Shown here piece by piece: positions 18,838 through 27,643 of a stretch of DNA of 64,000 bases. Under the pieces are notes generated by a model that searched no databases, was not told the DNA's origin, and was given only the letters and a program-made list of their open reading frames with translations. Both the position numbers and the translations under genes were made by a program. The stretch is taken from positions 5,638,001 to 5,702,000 of the forward strand of contig CP054837.1 of NCBI GenBank assembly GCA_028768525.1, read 5' to 3'. Source of the stretch: Desulfobacter sp. (GTDB taxonomy: Bacteria > Desulfobacterota > Desulfobacteria > Desulfobacterales > Desulfobacteraceae). Position 1 is the stretch's first letter. Each line of letters starts with the position of its first letter.

Positions 18838-19068
18838 TTATCCCTCTTTCAGTGATTTGATCTTGTCGACGATTTCATTGTTCTCGGGGAATTTACCCGT
18901 ATTTTTTTTTGAATACACCAGGGTCTCCCCGGCGATAATGTCGTAGACACCGCCTGACCCGGGAACCAGCTCCGGGGTAATGCCTGTTTCGTTTTTAATC
19001 AGGTCTGCCAGACCGGCAGCTCTTGGCTGGTAGTTTCAGACGGAACAATAGGTGATTTTTATTTTCAT
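18838..19068 (-). CDS. SelW-like (Rdx family) selenoprotein
   Basis: A 76-residue thioredoxin-like Rdx-family protein whose eleventh codon is TGA (19036-19038). Read as selenocysteine, the N-terminus is MKIKITYCSVU followed by NYQPRAAGLADLI, giving the diagnostic CxxU redox motif (C8, U11). The frame then runs to a TAA at 18838. Treated as a stop, TGA would leave ten residues and an unexplained conserved frame. The family acts in thiol/selenol redox. The hairpin placed 3' of the TGA resembles a bacterial SECIS. The ATG at 19068 has an AAGGAATT sequence upstream. SelA, SelB, SelD and tRNA-Sec would have to be encoded elsewhere. Confidence 0.88.
19005..19019 (-). promoter_or_regulatory. Candidate bacterial SECIS hairpin
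   Basis: CTGCC/GGCAG stem closing a GGTCT loop. The loop starts 21 nt after the TGA codon, and GGTCT is also the apical sequence of the E. coli fdhF element recognised by SelB. The 5-bp stem is short, so the fold needs confirming. Confidence 0.6.
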
Positions 19069-19220
19069 GGCGAATTCCTTTGGGTTGTGGGTTATTGTAT
19101 CTGAATTTGTAACAGGAATCGGCACCGTGTTCAAATCCTTCCCCCAAAAGATTTGAAAAAGGAATGAAATAAGGTATAGTCCCGTTTTGAAACCGAAAAC
19201 CTTACAAAGGCATGTAAACA

Positions 19221-20378
19221 ATGGATTTTAATCCCTGTATGAAGCACCAGGTGGTCAGAAAGACGGTGCGGGAATTTGCGGAAAATGAAATCAGGCCCCA
19301 TGCGGCGCAGATGGACAGGGAAGGGCGGTTCCCGGAAGAAATCGTGGAAAAGATGCGCCCTTTGAATTATTTCGGACTCCAGGTGCCCCGGGAACTGGGC
19401 GGTGCCGGCCTGGACACCATCTCCTATGCCATTGCCGTTGAGGAGCTTTCCCGGGTGTCGGCATCCCTGGGGCTCTGCGTGACCGTGCATAACAGTGTGG
19501 GGATTTATCCCATCCTGGCCTTTGGAACCCGGGAGCAGATTGAGCGGCTGGTGCCCGACCTGGCCTCCGGGAAACATATCGGCGCTTTCTGCCTCACCGA
19601 GGCCAACGCCGGGTCCGATGCCGGGGGGGTGGAGACCACGGCCAGGAAGGTGGCGGGGGAATATCTGCTCAACGGCACCAAGATATTTGTAACCAACGGC
19701 GGGGTCTGTGATATCGTCCTGATCTTTGCCGTTGATTTTTTGGAAGATGAGGCCGCCGGCCGGCCCGCAGCCAATGTGTTTATAGTGGAGAAAACCCGGC
19801 CCGGTTTTTCTGTGGGTGAGATCGAAGATCTGTGCGGGATGCGGGCCAACCCGGTATCCTCCCTTTTTTTTGAAGACTGCGCCATACCTGAAACCAACCT
19901 GCTGGGCCGGCCGGGTCAGGGGCTGAAGATCGGTCTCACCGCATTGGATACCGGCCGCATCGGCATCGCCGCCCAGGCCCTGGGCATTGCCCAGGCCGCA
20001 TTTGAAGCCGCCCTGGCCTATGCAAAGGAACGCCAGCAGTTCAACACCCCCATTTCAAAATTCCAGACCATCCAGAATTATCTGGCCCAGATGGCCACTT
20101 CCATAGACGCTTCGCGGCTGCTGCTTTACCGGGCCGCTGCGGCCAAAGACAGGGGCGGCCCTTTTTCCGCCGAAGCCTCCATGGCCAAGCTCCATTGTTC
20201 GGCAACGGCCACATCCGTGACCGACCTGGCCGTACAGATCCACGGGGGATACGGGTATTCCAAGGAATACGATGTGGAACGCTATTATCGGGATGCCAAG
20301 GTGACCCAGATTTATGAGGGCACCAGCGAAATCCAGAAATTGGTGATTGCAAGGCATCTGCTCACCCAGCCCAGTTGA
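19221..20378 (+). CDS. Acyl-CoA dehydrogenase
   Basis: A 385-residue FAD-dependent acyl-CoA dehydrogenase of the short-chain/butyryl type, making the trans-2-enoyl-CoA and passing electrons to ETF. Family signatures include GAFCLTEANAGSDAGG (FAD/substrate loop, about 124-139), ERQQFNTPISKFQ and the catalytic-base region YEGTSEIQKLVIAR (about 363-376). etfB begins 23 bp downstream, so the trio forms one electron-transfer unit. The exact chain length is not evident. Confidence 0.94.
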   Translation: MDFNPCMKHQVVRKTVREFAENEIRPHAAQMDREGRFPEEIVEKMRPLNYFGLQVPRELGGAGLDTISYAIAVEELSRVSASLGLCVTVHNSVGIYPILAFGTREQIERLVPDLASGKHIGAFCLTEANAGSDAGGVETTARKVAGEYLLNGTKIFVTNGGVCDIVLIFAVDFLEDEAAGRPAANVFIVEKTRPGFSVGEIEDLCGMRANPVSSLFFEDCAIPETNLLGRPGQGLKIGLTALDTGRIGIAAQALGIAQAAFEAALAYAKERQQFNTPISKFQTIQNYLAQMATSIDASRLLLYRAAAAKDRGGPFSAEASMAKLHCSATATSVTDLAVQIHGGYGYSKEYDVERYYRDAKVTQIYEGTSEIQKLVIARHLLTQPS

Positions 20379-20401
20379 CGCCAGTTTAAGGGAAAAAAGC
20401 A

Positions 20402-21265
20402 ATGGAAAAGAAAACCTTTAATATAATTGTGTGTATCAAGCAGGTGCCCATGGTGTCCGAGCTGCCATGGAACGCCAAAACCGGGACCCTGAAGCGGGAA
20501 CTGGCCCAGGGCATGATGGATCCGTCTTCCCGCACCGCCCTTGAGGCCGGACTGGGGTTGAGGCAGGAACCGGCCCCGGAAGGCCAAAGGGAAGACGGGG
20601 CTCAGGATATCCGGATCACGGCATTGTCCATGGGCCCCCCCATGGCCGAGGAAGTCCTCCACCAGGCCGTGGCCCTGGGGGCGGACAGGGGGGTGCTGCT
20701 CACGGACCGGCGGATGGCCGGAGCGGACACCTGCCTGACCTCTTTTATCCTGGGGGAATATATCCGCAAATTTGAACCGGGCACGGACCTGGTGCTCTGC
20801 GGTGCCCAGACCAGCGACAGTGAAACGGCCCAGGTGGGCCCACAGTTGGCCTGCGAACTGGATATTCCGGCAGTGGGGTGGGCAAAAGACATTCGCCTGG
20901 ATGGCACCGTTCTAACGGCGGAGCGCCATGTGGATGATTTTCTTGAAACCCTGGAGATGGATCTGCCGGGGCTGGTCACCATTGACCATGGGGGCAGTGC
21001 ACCTGAGTATGCCGGCCTGGCCGGGGTGCAGGCCGCCTTTGAATCCTCCAGTGTGGAGATTGTGGATGCGGACCGGCTTGGCCTGGGCAGGGGCTTTAAT
21101 GCGCTGAAAGATTCCCCTACCCGGATTGTGGATGTGTATACCCCGGCCGCCCAAAAGGAAAACCGTGTGCTCAAGGGGACGGCAAAAACCGTGGTGGACC
21201 GGTTGTTTAAGGAATATGGCAAAATTATCAGTTCTGCCATGGGAAAGGATTTAAAGGGGGAATAG
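20402..21265 (+). CDS. etfB: Electron transfer flavoprotein beta subunit
   Basis: A 287-residue EtfB. It begins with the family's ICIKQVP-type strand (IIVCIKQVPMVSE) and contains the adenine-nucleotide region CGAQTSDSETAQVGPQLA (about 139-156). It accepts electrons from the acyl-CoA dehydrogenase with EtfA. It is longer than the usual ~255 residues because of an insert near 55-70. It sits between the dehydrogenase gene and etfA, with 16 bp to the etfA ATG. Sequence alone does not decide between a conventional and a bifurcating ETF. Confidence 0.93.
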   Translation: MEKKTFNIIVCIKQVPMVSELPWNAKTGTLKRELAQGMMDPSSRTALEAGLGLRQEPAPEGQREDGAQDIRITALSMGPPMAEEVLHQAVALGADRGVLLTDRRMAGADTCLTSFILGEYIRKFEPGTDLVLCGAQTSDSETAQVGPQLACELDIPAVGWAKDIRLDGTVLTAERHVDDFLETLEMDLPGLVTIDHGGSAPEYAGLAGVQAAFESSSVEIVDADRLGLGRGFNALKDSPTRIVDVYTPAAQKENRVLKGTAKTVVDRLFKEYGKIISSAMGKDLKGE

Positions 21266-21281
21266 GCAAAAGGTGGCGGGT

Positions 21282-22280
21282 ATGACGACAAACAAAGATA
21301 TTTGGGTGCTGGGGGATTACCGCAATTATTTCAGGAGCCGGGTCACCCTTCAGATTCTGGCCCGGGCAAAATCCCTGGCAGCAAAAAACTGCGGCAGGGT
21401 CTGTGCCCTGGTCTTCGGGCACGGGGTGGATGAGTATGTGGGGGAATATATCGCCCACGGGGCGGACCGGGTCTATGTCATGGACCAGCCCCGGCTCAAG
21501 GAATATTCCCTTGAAACCTACAGTTTTCTGCTCACCGGCCTTGCAAAAAGGTTACAGCCGGATATTCTCCTGGTGGGGGCCACACGGTTCGGCCAGGAAA
21601 TTGCCCCCAGGGTGGCCAAGGCCTTGAATACAGGATTGACGGCGGACTGCATTGATCTGGAAATCGATGAAAACGGCCGGCTTGTACAGATTGCCCCGAG
21701 TTTCGGGGGCAACCTCATCGCAAGAATCGTCACGCCAAGGGCACGGCCCCAGATGGCCACGGTCCGGCCGGGCACCTTCCATGAATTGCCCCACGACTAT
21801 GATGCAACAGGAGAGGTGGTGAATCTGGACCTGCCGGAAGGCATCCCGGAAGACAGGGTGCGGTGTGTCCGGTCTGCGTATAAACCGGCAACGGCTGCCG
21901 GACTTGAAAAGGCCGATATCGTCATCACCGGCGGGCGGGGCATGGGCTCCAAGGGAAAATTCAAAAAATTATTTGAACTGGCACGGCTCATGAACGGGGA
22001 GGTGGGCGCCACCCGGCCGGTGGTCTATTCCAACTGGATCGGCCATGAATCCCTGGTGGGGCAGGCCGGCAAGCATATCCGGCCCAAAGTACTCTTTTCC
22101 TTCGGGATCTCCGGGGCCATCCAGCACACCGCCGCCCTTACCGATGCGGATTTTATCGTGGCCGTGAACAAAAACCCCAACGCCACCATGATGAAGCTGG
22201 CGGATGTGGCCATTGTTGCAGACGCCAACCAGGTCTGTTCCGGGATCATCCGGGCCGTGCGGGAGAAGATCAGGGACTAG
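21282..22280 (+). CDS. etfA: Electron transfer flavoprotein alpha subunit
   Basis: A 332-residue EtfA with the FAD-binding C-terminal domain: GGRGMGSKGKF, SFGISGAIQHTAAL (about 262-275) and VNKNPNATMMKLADVAIVAD. It partners EtfB to carry electrons from acyl-CoA oxidation to the membrane pool. The ATG at 21282 follows a GGTGGCGGG stretch; a GTG at 21273 is a weaker alternative. It is the last gene of the acyl-CoA dehydrogenase-ETF operon. Confidence 0.93.
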   Translation: MTTNKDIWVLGDYRNYFRSRVTLQILARAKSLAAKNCGRVCALVFGHGVDEYVGEYIAHGADRVYVMDQPRLKEYSLETYSFLLTGLAKRLQPDILLVGATRFGQEIAPRVAKALNTGLTADCIDLEIDENGRLVQIAPSFGGNLIARIVTPRARPQMATVRPGTFHELPHDYDATGEVVNLDLPEGIPEDRVRCVRSAYKPATAAGLEKADIVITGGRGMGSKGKFKKLFELARLMNGEVGATRPVVYSNWIGHESLVGQAGKHIRPKVLFSFGISGAIQHTAALTDADFIVAVNKNPNATMMKLADVAIVADANQVCSGIIRAVREKIRD

Positions 22281-22501
22281 CCCCTTGACTTGTGTCTGCG
22301 CGGATTTTATAACTACCCATGTTCCAAAGCCGGCCGGAGCGTTGCCGGAAAAGGCCGGCGCCTGTTTTGCCGGGTTCCAGAGGCAAGGCGTCTTTTATGG
22401 GCATTCACAGGGAGTGCACATGGGCCACGGACGGCAGGGGGATACTATTTTGTCGTTGCAGCTTATTTTACTTTACCATTTTATAGATTAAAGGTGATCC
22501 C

Positions 22502-22936
22502 ATGACTGAGACCATTGAGACGATTTTCAACTATTTAAACCAGATCGGCTTTATGCATCCCCTGCACCCCGCCTTCACCCATATTCCCATGGGCATGTTA
22601 ATCGGCGCCATTGTGTTCCGTTTCTGCTCCCTGATCCCCAAATTCAAGCCCCTTGCCAAAACGGCATACCATTGTGTGATTCTCGGATTTCTGGGGCTCT
22701 TCCCCACGGCGGTGACCGGGATCATGGACTGGCAGCACAAGTATGGGGGAGAGTGGGAGACCCTGATCATTGTAAAGATGGTATTGGCCGTACTGCTTGC
22801 GGCACTCATGCTGTTCATCGCCATTAAAGACGATACTGAAAATCCGGGCTTCAACAGGATTACAGGGGCCTATTTTCTGATGATTCTCTTTGCTGCCGGT
22901 CTTGGATTTTCCGGGGGCGAATTGATTTTTCAATAA
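22502..22936 (+). CDS. DUF2231-like four-helix membrane protein
   Basis: A 144-residue inner-membrane protein with four predicted membrane helices. The HPLHPAFTHIPMGMLIGA motif near the N-terminus has conserved His and Pro residues and matches the DUF2231 family, suspected but not proven to bind haem or act in redox. A GATCC-rich leader with AAAGGTGA serves as ribosome-binding site. The 220 bp before it hold GC-rich hairpins but no gene. Confidence 0.8.
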   Translation: MTETIETIFNYLNQIGFMHPLHPAFTHIPMGMLIGAIVFRFCSLIPKFKPLAKTAYHCVILGFLGLFPTAVTGIMDWQHKYGGEWETLIIVKMVLAVLLAALMLFIAIKDDTENPGFNRITGAYFLMILFAAGLGFSGGELIFQ

Positions 22937-22950
22937 GGACGCGTTGCGGT

Positions 22951-23997
22951 TTAAAGGTCTTTTTCGGCTTGGATGACGGCCCTGAGGCCGGCGTGGAGGT
23001 CTTCGGCGATCTGTCTGGCTGAAACGCCCAGACGGCGGGCATTTGAGATGTCAAAGACCGCGTTGTCCACCGCTGTTTTTTCCCCGGCCGTCCCCCGGAT
23101 TTGAAGGTGGTGGGAAGAAACAATTCTTTTTAGCAGGGCCGGGCGCTTTTCCAGTTTTTCAAGGCAGATATGAACCCCGGCACGCATTGCCGTACCGATG
23201 TTGGTGGGACAGGCGGTTAAAAAGCCCAAATCCGGATCCTGTGCAAAGTCAAGCTGGCGGCCAAGGGCTTCAAGGCCCCGGACCAGGCGGTTGAATACCC
23301 CTGCAATATCCGAATCCGGGGAAAGGGCCATGATGCGCAGGTGGTCTTCTTCGTTTATCCAGATGCGAAATCCCCTGTCTGCACTTAAAAATACCCCCCG
23401 GCCCAGGGGGAAGTCACTGTTGATGCCGGCGGCATCCTGAAACCGGTCTCCTTTGGGAAAGGCCAGTCTTTCAGCCAACAGTTCCTGGTAGGCTTCTGCC
23501 CCAAGGTCTGAGAATTTGGTATAGGTGCCTGCCAGGTCTCCGGGAAGGGTCCCTGCGGCCTGGGACGCCAGGTTTTCCACCTGGCGCCGCTGGTCTGCCG
23601 TCATGTTCGGGGGAAAGGGGAGGGCGGCCAGGTTCCGGGCCACCCGTATCCGTGTTGACCGTATGAACCGGTTTTCGGGGTCCAGAAGGGGAAGGTCAAC
23701 GGGTTGGCAGGCGTCCTGGTGGGACGGGGCGGTTTCAAGCCCGTGGTATTCCTTTATAATGGGCGTAAATATCCGGTCAAAGAGCCGGTAGGTTTCACTG
23801 TCTCCCACATATATGCCGATGCTGGAATCAATATTGGCCACCCCCGAGGCAACGGCTTTTTCAATGGTGAAGCCGGAGGCGGTTTTCAGCGGCAGCAGCG
23901 CCTGGTACAAAGCCGGGGATAAATGTTTTTTAACCAGCGCCCGGGAATCCTTATGGAAAATTCCAGGTTCGGCGTTCTGCCTGGAGTCAACTGTCAT
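22951..23997 (-). CDS. Arginine kinase (ATP:guanido phosphotransferase)
   Basis: A 348-residue phosphagen kinase with both domains: the N-terminal guanido-specificity domain (about 1-90, with GIYVGDSETY) and the C-terminal catalytic domain. Active-site residues of arginine kinase are all present: NEEDHLRI (E217), ACPTNIGT (C263) and RGTAGEKT (E306), each offset by a constant 8 from the horseshoe-crab enzyme. This is the animal-type architecture, not McsB, which lacks the N-terminal domain. It should store phosphoryl groups as phosphoarginine. The ATG at 23997 is preferred; the frame stays open to 24069. It overlaps a small Cys protein gene by 11 bp. Confidence 0.93.
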   Translation of the reverse strand: MTVDSRQNAEPGIFHKDSRALVKKHLSPALYQALLPLKTASGFTIEKAVASGVANIDSSIGIYVGDSETYRLFDRIFTPIIKEYHGLETAPSHQDACQPVDLPLLDPENRFIRSTRIRVARNLAALPFPPNMTADQRRQVENLASQAAGTLPGDLAGTYTKFSDLGAEAYQELLAERLAFPKGDRFQDAAGINSDFPLGRGVFLSADRGFRIWINEEDHLRIMALSPDSDIAGVFNRLVRGLEALGRQLDFAQDPDLGFLTACPTNIGTAMRAGVHICLEKLEKRPALLKRIVSSHHLQIRGTAGEKTAVDNAVFDISNARRLGVSARQIAEDLHAGLRAVIQAEKDL

Positions 23998-24172
23998 ATC
24001 GGGAAGATTGGGAGGAGACCCCCCTGGCCAGGCGGGTCTGAATCTGGTCGAGGATGGTGCATTCGGCATGGCACTTGGGCAGTTCCTTTCTGAACTCGCA
24101 GTTCTGGCAGGGGCTTTTGGTCAGGTAGCCGATCTCAAAATCAAATAGGTCTCTTTTAATTGGATTATCCAT
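23987..24172 (-). CDS. Small CxxC-containing protein upstream of arginine kinase
   Basis: A 61-residue open frame ending inside the start of the arginine kinase gene, which suggests translational coupling. It has four cysteines in a CQNCEFR...CHAEC pattern (residues ~22-38), suited to binding zinc or an Fe-S cluster, and a Ser/Arg-rich tail. I do not recognise a family. It is short and its ribosome-binding site is weak, but position and Cys spacing favour a real gene. Confidence 0.6.
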   Translation of the reverse strand: MDNPIKRDLFDFEIGYLTKSPCQNCEFRKELPKCHAECTILDQIQTRLARGVSSQSSRYDS

Positions 24173-24455
24173 TTTTTGCGGTGTCTATGCCGTACTTTTT
24201 TACTATATAAGGTGGAGCATCTTATACCATTTCAGGGGCGCCACCGTCAATGATTCTTCTGTCTTCATCCGGTTGAATCGGCCGGACGGCCCTCCGGGGC
24301 AGGGCCGGAATGGAACTAAGGGCGGTAAATGTAAAAAAAAATGGCCACGGGCTTTTTTCTTGTCAGCAAGCAATACAAATGTTAAGGGATTGTAAAGAAA
24401 ACACGGTACATGTAAAAAATCAACGAAAAACAAACGAAACATTAAGGTTATAGCT

Positions 24456-25073
24456 GTGGCTGAATCAAGATTTGCAGAGTTGAAGGAAAGGGAAAAACAG
24501 GCAAGAAAACAGATTGTGATCGAATCCGCGCTGGCATTGTTTGCCAAAAAGCCGTTTTATGAAGTGGGGATGCGGGAGGTGGCCGATGAAGCCGGTATTT
24601 CCCCGGCAACGATTTACAGGTATTTTCCCAGTCAGGAAGAGCTGTTCAACGAGGCTTTTCTCCAGGATATATCTTCGGCCAGTTCCGAGTTCGAGCGGCT
24701 GGTGGAAAACGATGAACCTGCCAGCATCGAAGACTTTGCCGTCAAACTGGCCGACCACCTGATTGAAAACGAATCCACTTTTCAGATGATCACCTATCTG
24801 ATGCTCAAGGATAATCTCACCCACCCGGTAATGGGAAAGTTTGAATCCGTGACCAAGGTGCTCTTCGTCATGTTTGCCAAGCTCCTTGAGCGCCACGGCA
24901 TGGGCGAGGAGGACGCACGGCTGTATTCCCAGTCCTTTATCGCATCCATCACCGGTATTATCATGACCTTCCGGAATTCGCCCCTCAAGGATAAGAAATC
25001 AGTAAGGGAACATATCGTAAAGATTATAAAAATCACCTCATCCATATATTCAAAACAGCTTCTGGACGCCTGA
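24456..25073 (+). CDS. TetR-family transcriptional regulator
   Basis: A 205-residue TetR protein. The N-terminal helix-turn-helix (about 15-60) contains MREVADEAGISPATIYRYF, and a helical ligand/dimer domain follows. It starts at a GTG (24456) with an AAGG element upstream. No obvious target is adjacent: the ~280 bp upstream separates it from the divergent CxxC/arginine kinase pair, which it could regulate. The Bat operon begins ~140 bp downstream with its own promoter. A GGACGCCTG/CAGGCGTCC hairpin overlaps the stop codon. Confidence 0.92.
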   Translation: MAESRFAELKEREKQARKQIVIESALALFAKKPFYEVGMREVADEAGISPATIYRYFPSQEELFNEAFLQDISSASSEFERLVENDEPASIEDFAVKLADHLIENESTFQMITYLMLKDNLTHPVMGKFESVTKVLFVMFAKLLERHGMGEEDARLYSQSFIASITGIIMTFRNSPLKDKKSVREHIVKIIKITSSIYSKQLLDA

Positions 25074-25105
25074 TTCCAGGCGTCCGGCAGGGAATGCGCC
25101 CCACC

Positions 25106-25133
25106 TTGACACCCGAACAGGGCTGACTATATT
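25106..25133 (+). promoter_or_regulatory. sigma-70 promoter of the Bat operon
   Basis: TTGACA and TATATT with a 16-bp spacer, about 80 bp before the second moxR gene. Confidence 0.55.
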
Positions 25134-25211
25134 ATCTGCAAAATATCGTAACCAGGCGGCCGGCGTGCCAGCTGGTTGCCATGGACTGTTCTAATTTAGG
25201 GAAAGGCGCAT

Positions 25212-26186
25212 ATGGAAGAAATTACCAAAGTCATTGAGCAGGCCCACCTCAAAGTCAGCCGGATCCGGCAGGAGGTGGGCAAGGCCCTTGTGGGCCAGGA
25301 AAAATTAGTGGACGGGCTGCTGACAGGCCTGCTCACCGGCGGGCATGTCCTCATTGAGGGGGTGCCCGGCCTGGCCAAAACTTCAGCGGTGAAGGCCCTG
25401 GCCGCAGCCATCCGGGCGGATTTCAAACGGATTCAGTTTACTCCGGACCTGCTGCCCGCAGACCTCACGGGCACGGAAATCTACCGGCCCAAAACCACGG
25501 ATTTCATCACCCGGAAAGGCCCATTGTTCAATCACATCATCCTGGCAGACGAAATCAACCGGGCCCCCTCCAAGGTCCAGTCGGCCCTGCTGGAGGCCAT
25601 GGAGGAAAAACAGGTAACCATCGGGGACACCACCTACGGGCTGCCCTCACCCTTTCTGGTTCTGGCCACCCAGAATCCCATTGAGCAGGAGGGCACTTAT
25701 CCTTTGCCCGAGGCCCAGGTTGACCGGTTCATGCTCAAGGTCCTGGTGGATTACCCGGACCGGGCCCAGGAACTGGAAATCCTCAAAAAGACAAGCTTTT
25801 CAGGTGGAGATGAGATTACTCCTGTGATTACCTGCGAAGAACTGGCGGAGATGGCTTCGCTGGTGAACCAGATCTATGTGGATGAAAAGCTCAAGGAATA
25901 TATTGTGGATTTGGTATTTGCCACCCGGAAGCCGGAAGAATACGGCATGGATACGGGGCGGTATATCGAATTCGGGGCCTCTCCCAGGGCCACGATTTTT
26001 CTGGCCAAGGCCGCCAGGGTAACGGCTTTTCTGGCCGGCCGGGCCTATGTCACCCCCCAGGACATCAAGGTGGCCGGACCTGACGTGCTCCGGCACCGTA
26101 TCCTGCTTTCCTTTGAGGCCGAGGCCGAGGAGATCACCGCCGACCAGGTGGTGGCCAACCTCTTTGATTCAGTGGAGGTGCCCTAA
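25212..26186 (+). CDS. MoxR-family AAA+ ATPase of the Bat operon
   Basis: A 324-residue MoxR ATPase with Walker A VPGLAKTSAV (about 53-62), Walker B ILADEINRAPSK and sensor LATQNPIEQEGTYPLPEAQ. This is the typical first gene of the Bacteroides aerotolerance (Bat) operon, where MoxR acts with VWA proteins at the membrane. The next gene follows after 9 bp. It is clearly distinct from the MoxR at 33 and pairs with a different DUF58 protein. Confidence 0.93.
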   Translation: MEEITKVIEQAHLKVSRIRQEVGKALVGQEKLVDGLLTGLLTGGHVLIEGVPGLAKTSAVKALAAAIRADFKRIQFTPDLLPADLTGTEIYRPKTTDFITRKGPLFNHIILADEINRAPSKVQSALLEAMEEKQVTIGDTTYGLPSPFLVLATQNPIEQEGTYPLPEAQVDRFMLKVLVDYPDRAQELEILKKTSFSGGDEITPVITCEELAEMASLVNQIYVDEKLKEYIVDLVFATRKPEEYGMDTGRYIEFGASPRATIFLAKAARVTAFLAGRAYVTPQDIKVAGPDVLRHRILLSFEAEAEEITADQVVANLFDSVEVP

Positions 26187-26195
26187 CAGCCTGCC

Positions 26196-27071
26196 ATGAT
26201 TCCGGCCCATATCATAAAAAAAATCCGGCAGATCCACATCAAATCCAGGAAAACCGTCAATACGGTGATGGCCGGGCAGTACCGGTCCGTATTCCGGGGC
26301 GCGGGCATTGAATTTGAGGAAGTCCGGGAATATGCCCCCGGCGATGATGTCAAATCCATTGACTGGAATGTGTCCGCCCGCACGGGCAAGGTTTTTGTGA
26401 AGCGCTACCGGGAGGAACGGGAATCCATTGTCATGCTCCTGGTCGACATGAGCGCGTCTTTGGCATTCGGCACCCGGTCCGGCCGCAAGCTTGAAAAAAC
26501 AGCGGAACTGGCATCGGTCCTGGCCTTTAATGCCGTGAAGAACAATGACAAGGTCGGGGTGATATTCTTCACCGATCGGGTGGAAAAATATATTCCGCCG
26601 AAAAAAGGGTCCGCCCATGTCTGGCGGGTGATCAAGGAGATTTTCACCTTTGTGCCCCAGGGGCGGGGGACCGACATCCGGGCCGCCCTGGATTTCATGT
26701 CACGGATTTCCAAAAAAAGAAGCTTTGCCTTTATCCTTTCGGATTTTCTTTCCCAGGATTATGAAAAGAGCCTGAAAATCCTGGGCCGCCGCCATGAGGT
26801 GGTGGGGCTGCGGGTCTACGACGAAGGGGCCTTTGACCTGCCCGGGGAGGGCATCGTGGCGATCCGGGATTTTGAAACCCTTGATGCCCGGCTGGTGGAT
26901 GCCGGTGATAAAAAGACCAGGGAGTGGTTCTGTAAAATGAAAGAAGCAGTACATTCCAAGACGGAGGCGCTTTTTTCCAGGGCATCCACCGATCTGGTGG
27001 ATGTCAAAACCTCGGATGCTGTTTCAACGGTCCTGACCCGGTACTTCCGGCTCAGGGAAAGGCGGATGTGA
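26196..27071 (+). CDS. DUF58 protein of the Bat operon
   Basis: A 291-residue soluble DUF58 protein with a VWA-like fold. The DUF58 signature is EVREYAPGDDVKSIDWNVSA (about 40-59), and a MIDAS-like strand LLVDMSASL follows near 84-92. Unlike the DUF58 protein at 965 it lacks N-terminal membrane helices. It overlaps the next gene (TGATG). It is a standard member of MoxR-Bat operons; its role is inferred only from that context. Confidence 0.9.
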   Translation: MIPAHIIKKIRQIHIKSRKTVNTVMAGQYRSVFRGAGIEFEEVREYAPGDDVKSIDWNVSARTGKVFVKRYREERESIVMLLVDMSASLAFGTRSGRKLEKTAELASVLAFNAVKNNDKVGVIFFTDRVEKYIPPKKGSAHVWRVIKEIFTFVPQGRGTDIRAALDFMSRISKKRSFAFILSDFLSQDYEKSLKILGRRHEVVGLRVYDEGAFDLPGEGIVAIRDFETLDARLVDAGDKKTREWFCKMKEAVHSKTEALFSRASTDLVDVKTSDAVSTVLTRYFRLRERRM

Positions 27072-27643
27072 TGATGGAAGATATCCATGACATCCGGCCG
27101 CCGGTGATGGTGGGCATGGATCCCGCCCTGATCCGCATGGGGCTGTGGGTGGCCGCAGGCCTTGCCGCTGCCGCCCTTATTTTTATTTTGGTGCGCCGGT
27201 TGCTCAAAAAGAAAAAGTCCAAATCCGAGCTTACGGCAATTCCTGTGATCCCGCCCTATGAAATAGCCCTAGGGGCCCTGGAGCGCCTGGGAACGGCCTC
27301 CTCAGAGCATTCAGTCAAGGGGGCAAAATCCTTTTACTTTGAGCTGGGCCGGATCCTTAAACGTTATCTGGGGGCGACCTGGGATTTCAACGGCCTGGAA
27401 ATGACCACCCAGGAACTGGGCAAGCAGCTTAAATCCGTTACTGATCTGCCCGGCCCCCTGAAATCCGAGATTTCCCTTTTCCAGGATATCTGCGACCCTT
27501 TCCGCTATGCACCGGACCTGGTTCCGGACCGGGCCCGGATGGATAAGGACCTGGGCCGGGGGCGGGAGCTGATCGAGTCCGTGGAGCGGGCCAAGGCACA
27601 GGCCCTGCAAAAACAGGCCTTGAACACAGGGGAGGGCAGCTGA
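27071..27643 (+). CDS. DUF4381-like membrane protein of the Bat operon
   Basis: A 190-residue protein: a short N-terminal segment, one membrane helix (about 20-42), a Lys-rich stop-transfer sequence and a cytoplasmic helical domain. Position and architecture fit the DUF4381 proteins found between the DUF58 and BatA genes. The start overlaps the preceding stop, and the stop overlaps the BatA start, so translation is coupled throughout. Confidence 0.8.
   Translation: MMEDIHDIRPPVMVGMDPALIRMGLWVAAGLAAAALIFILVRRLLKKKKSKSELTAIPVIPPYEIALGALERLGTASSEHSVKGAKSFYFELGRILKRYLGATWDFNGLEMTTQELGKQLKSVTDLPGPLKSEISLFQDICDPFRYAPDLVPDRARMDKDLGRGRELIESVERAKAQALQKQALNTGEGS

Noticed and set aside
22951..23997. 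McsB-type protein arginine kinase
   Set aside because: McsB lacks the N-terminal guanido-specificity domain, which is present here, and no mcsA, ctsR or clpC gene is nearby. Arginine kinase fits better.
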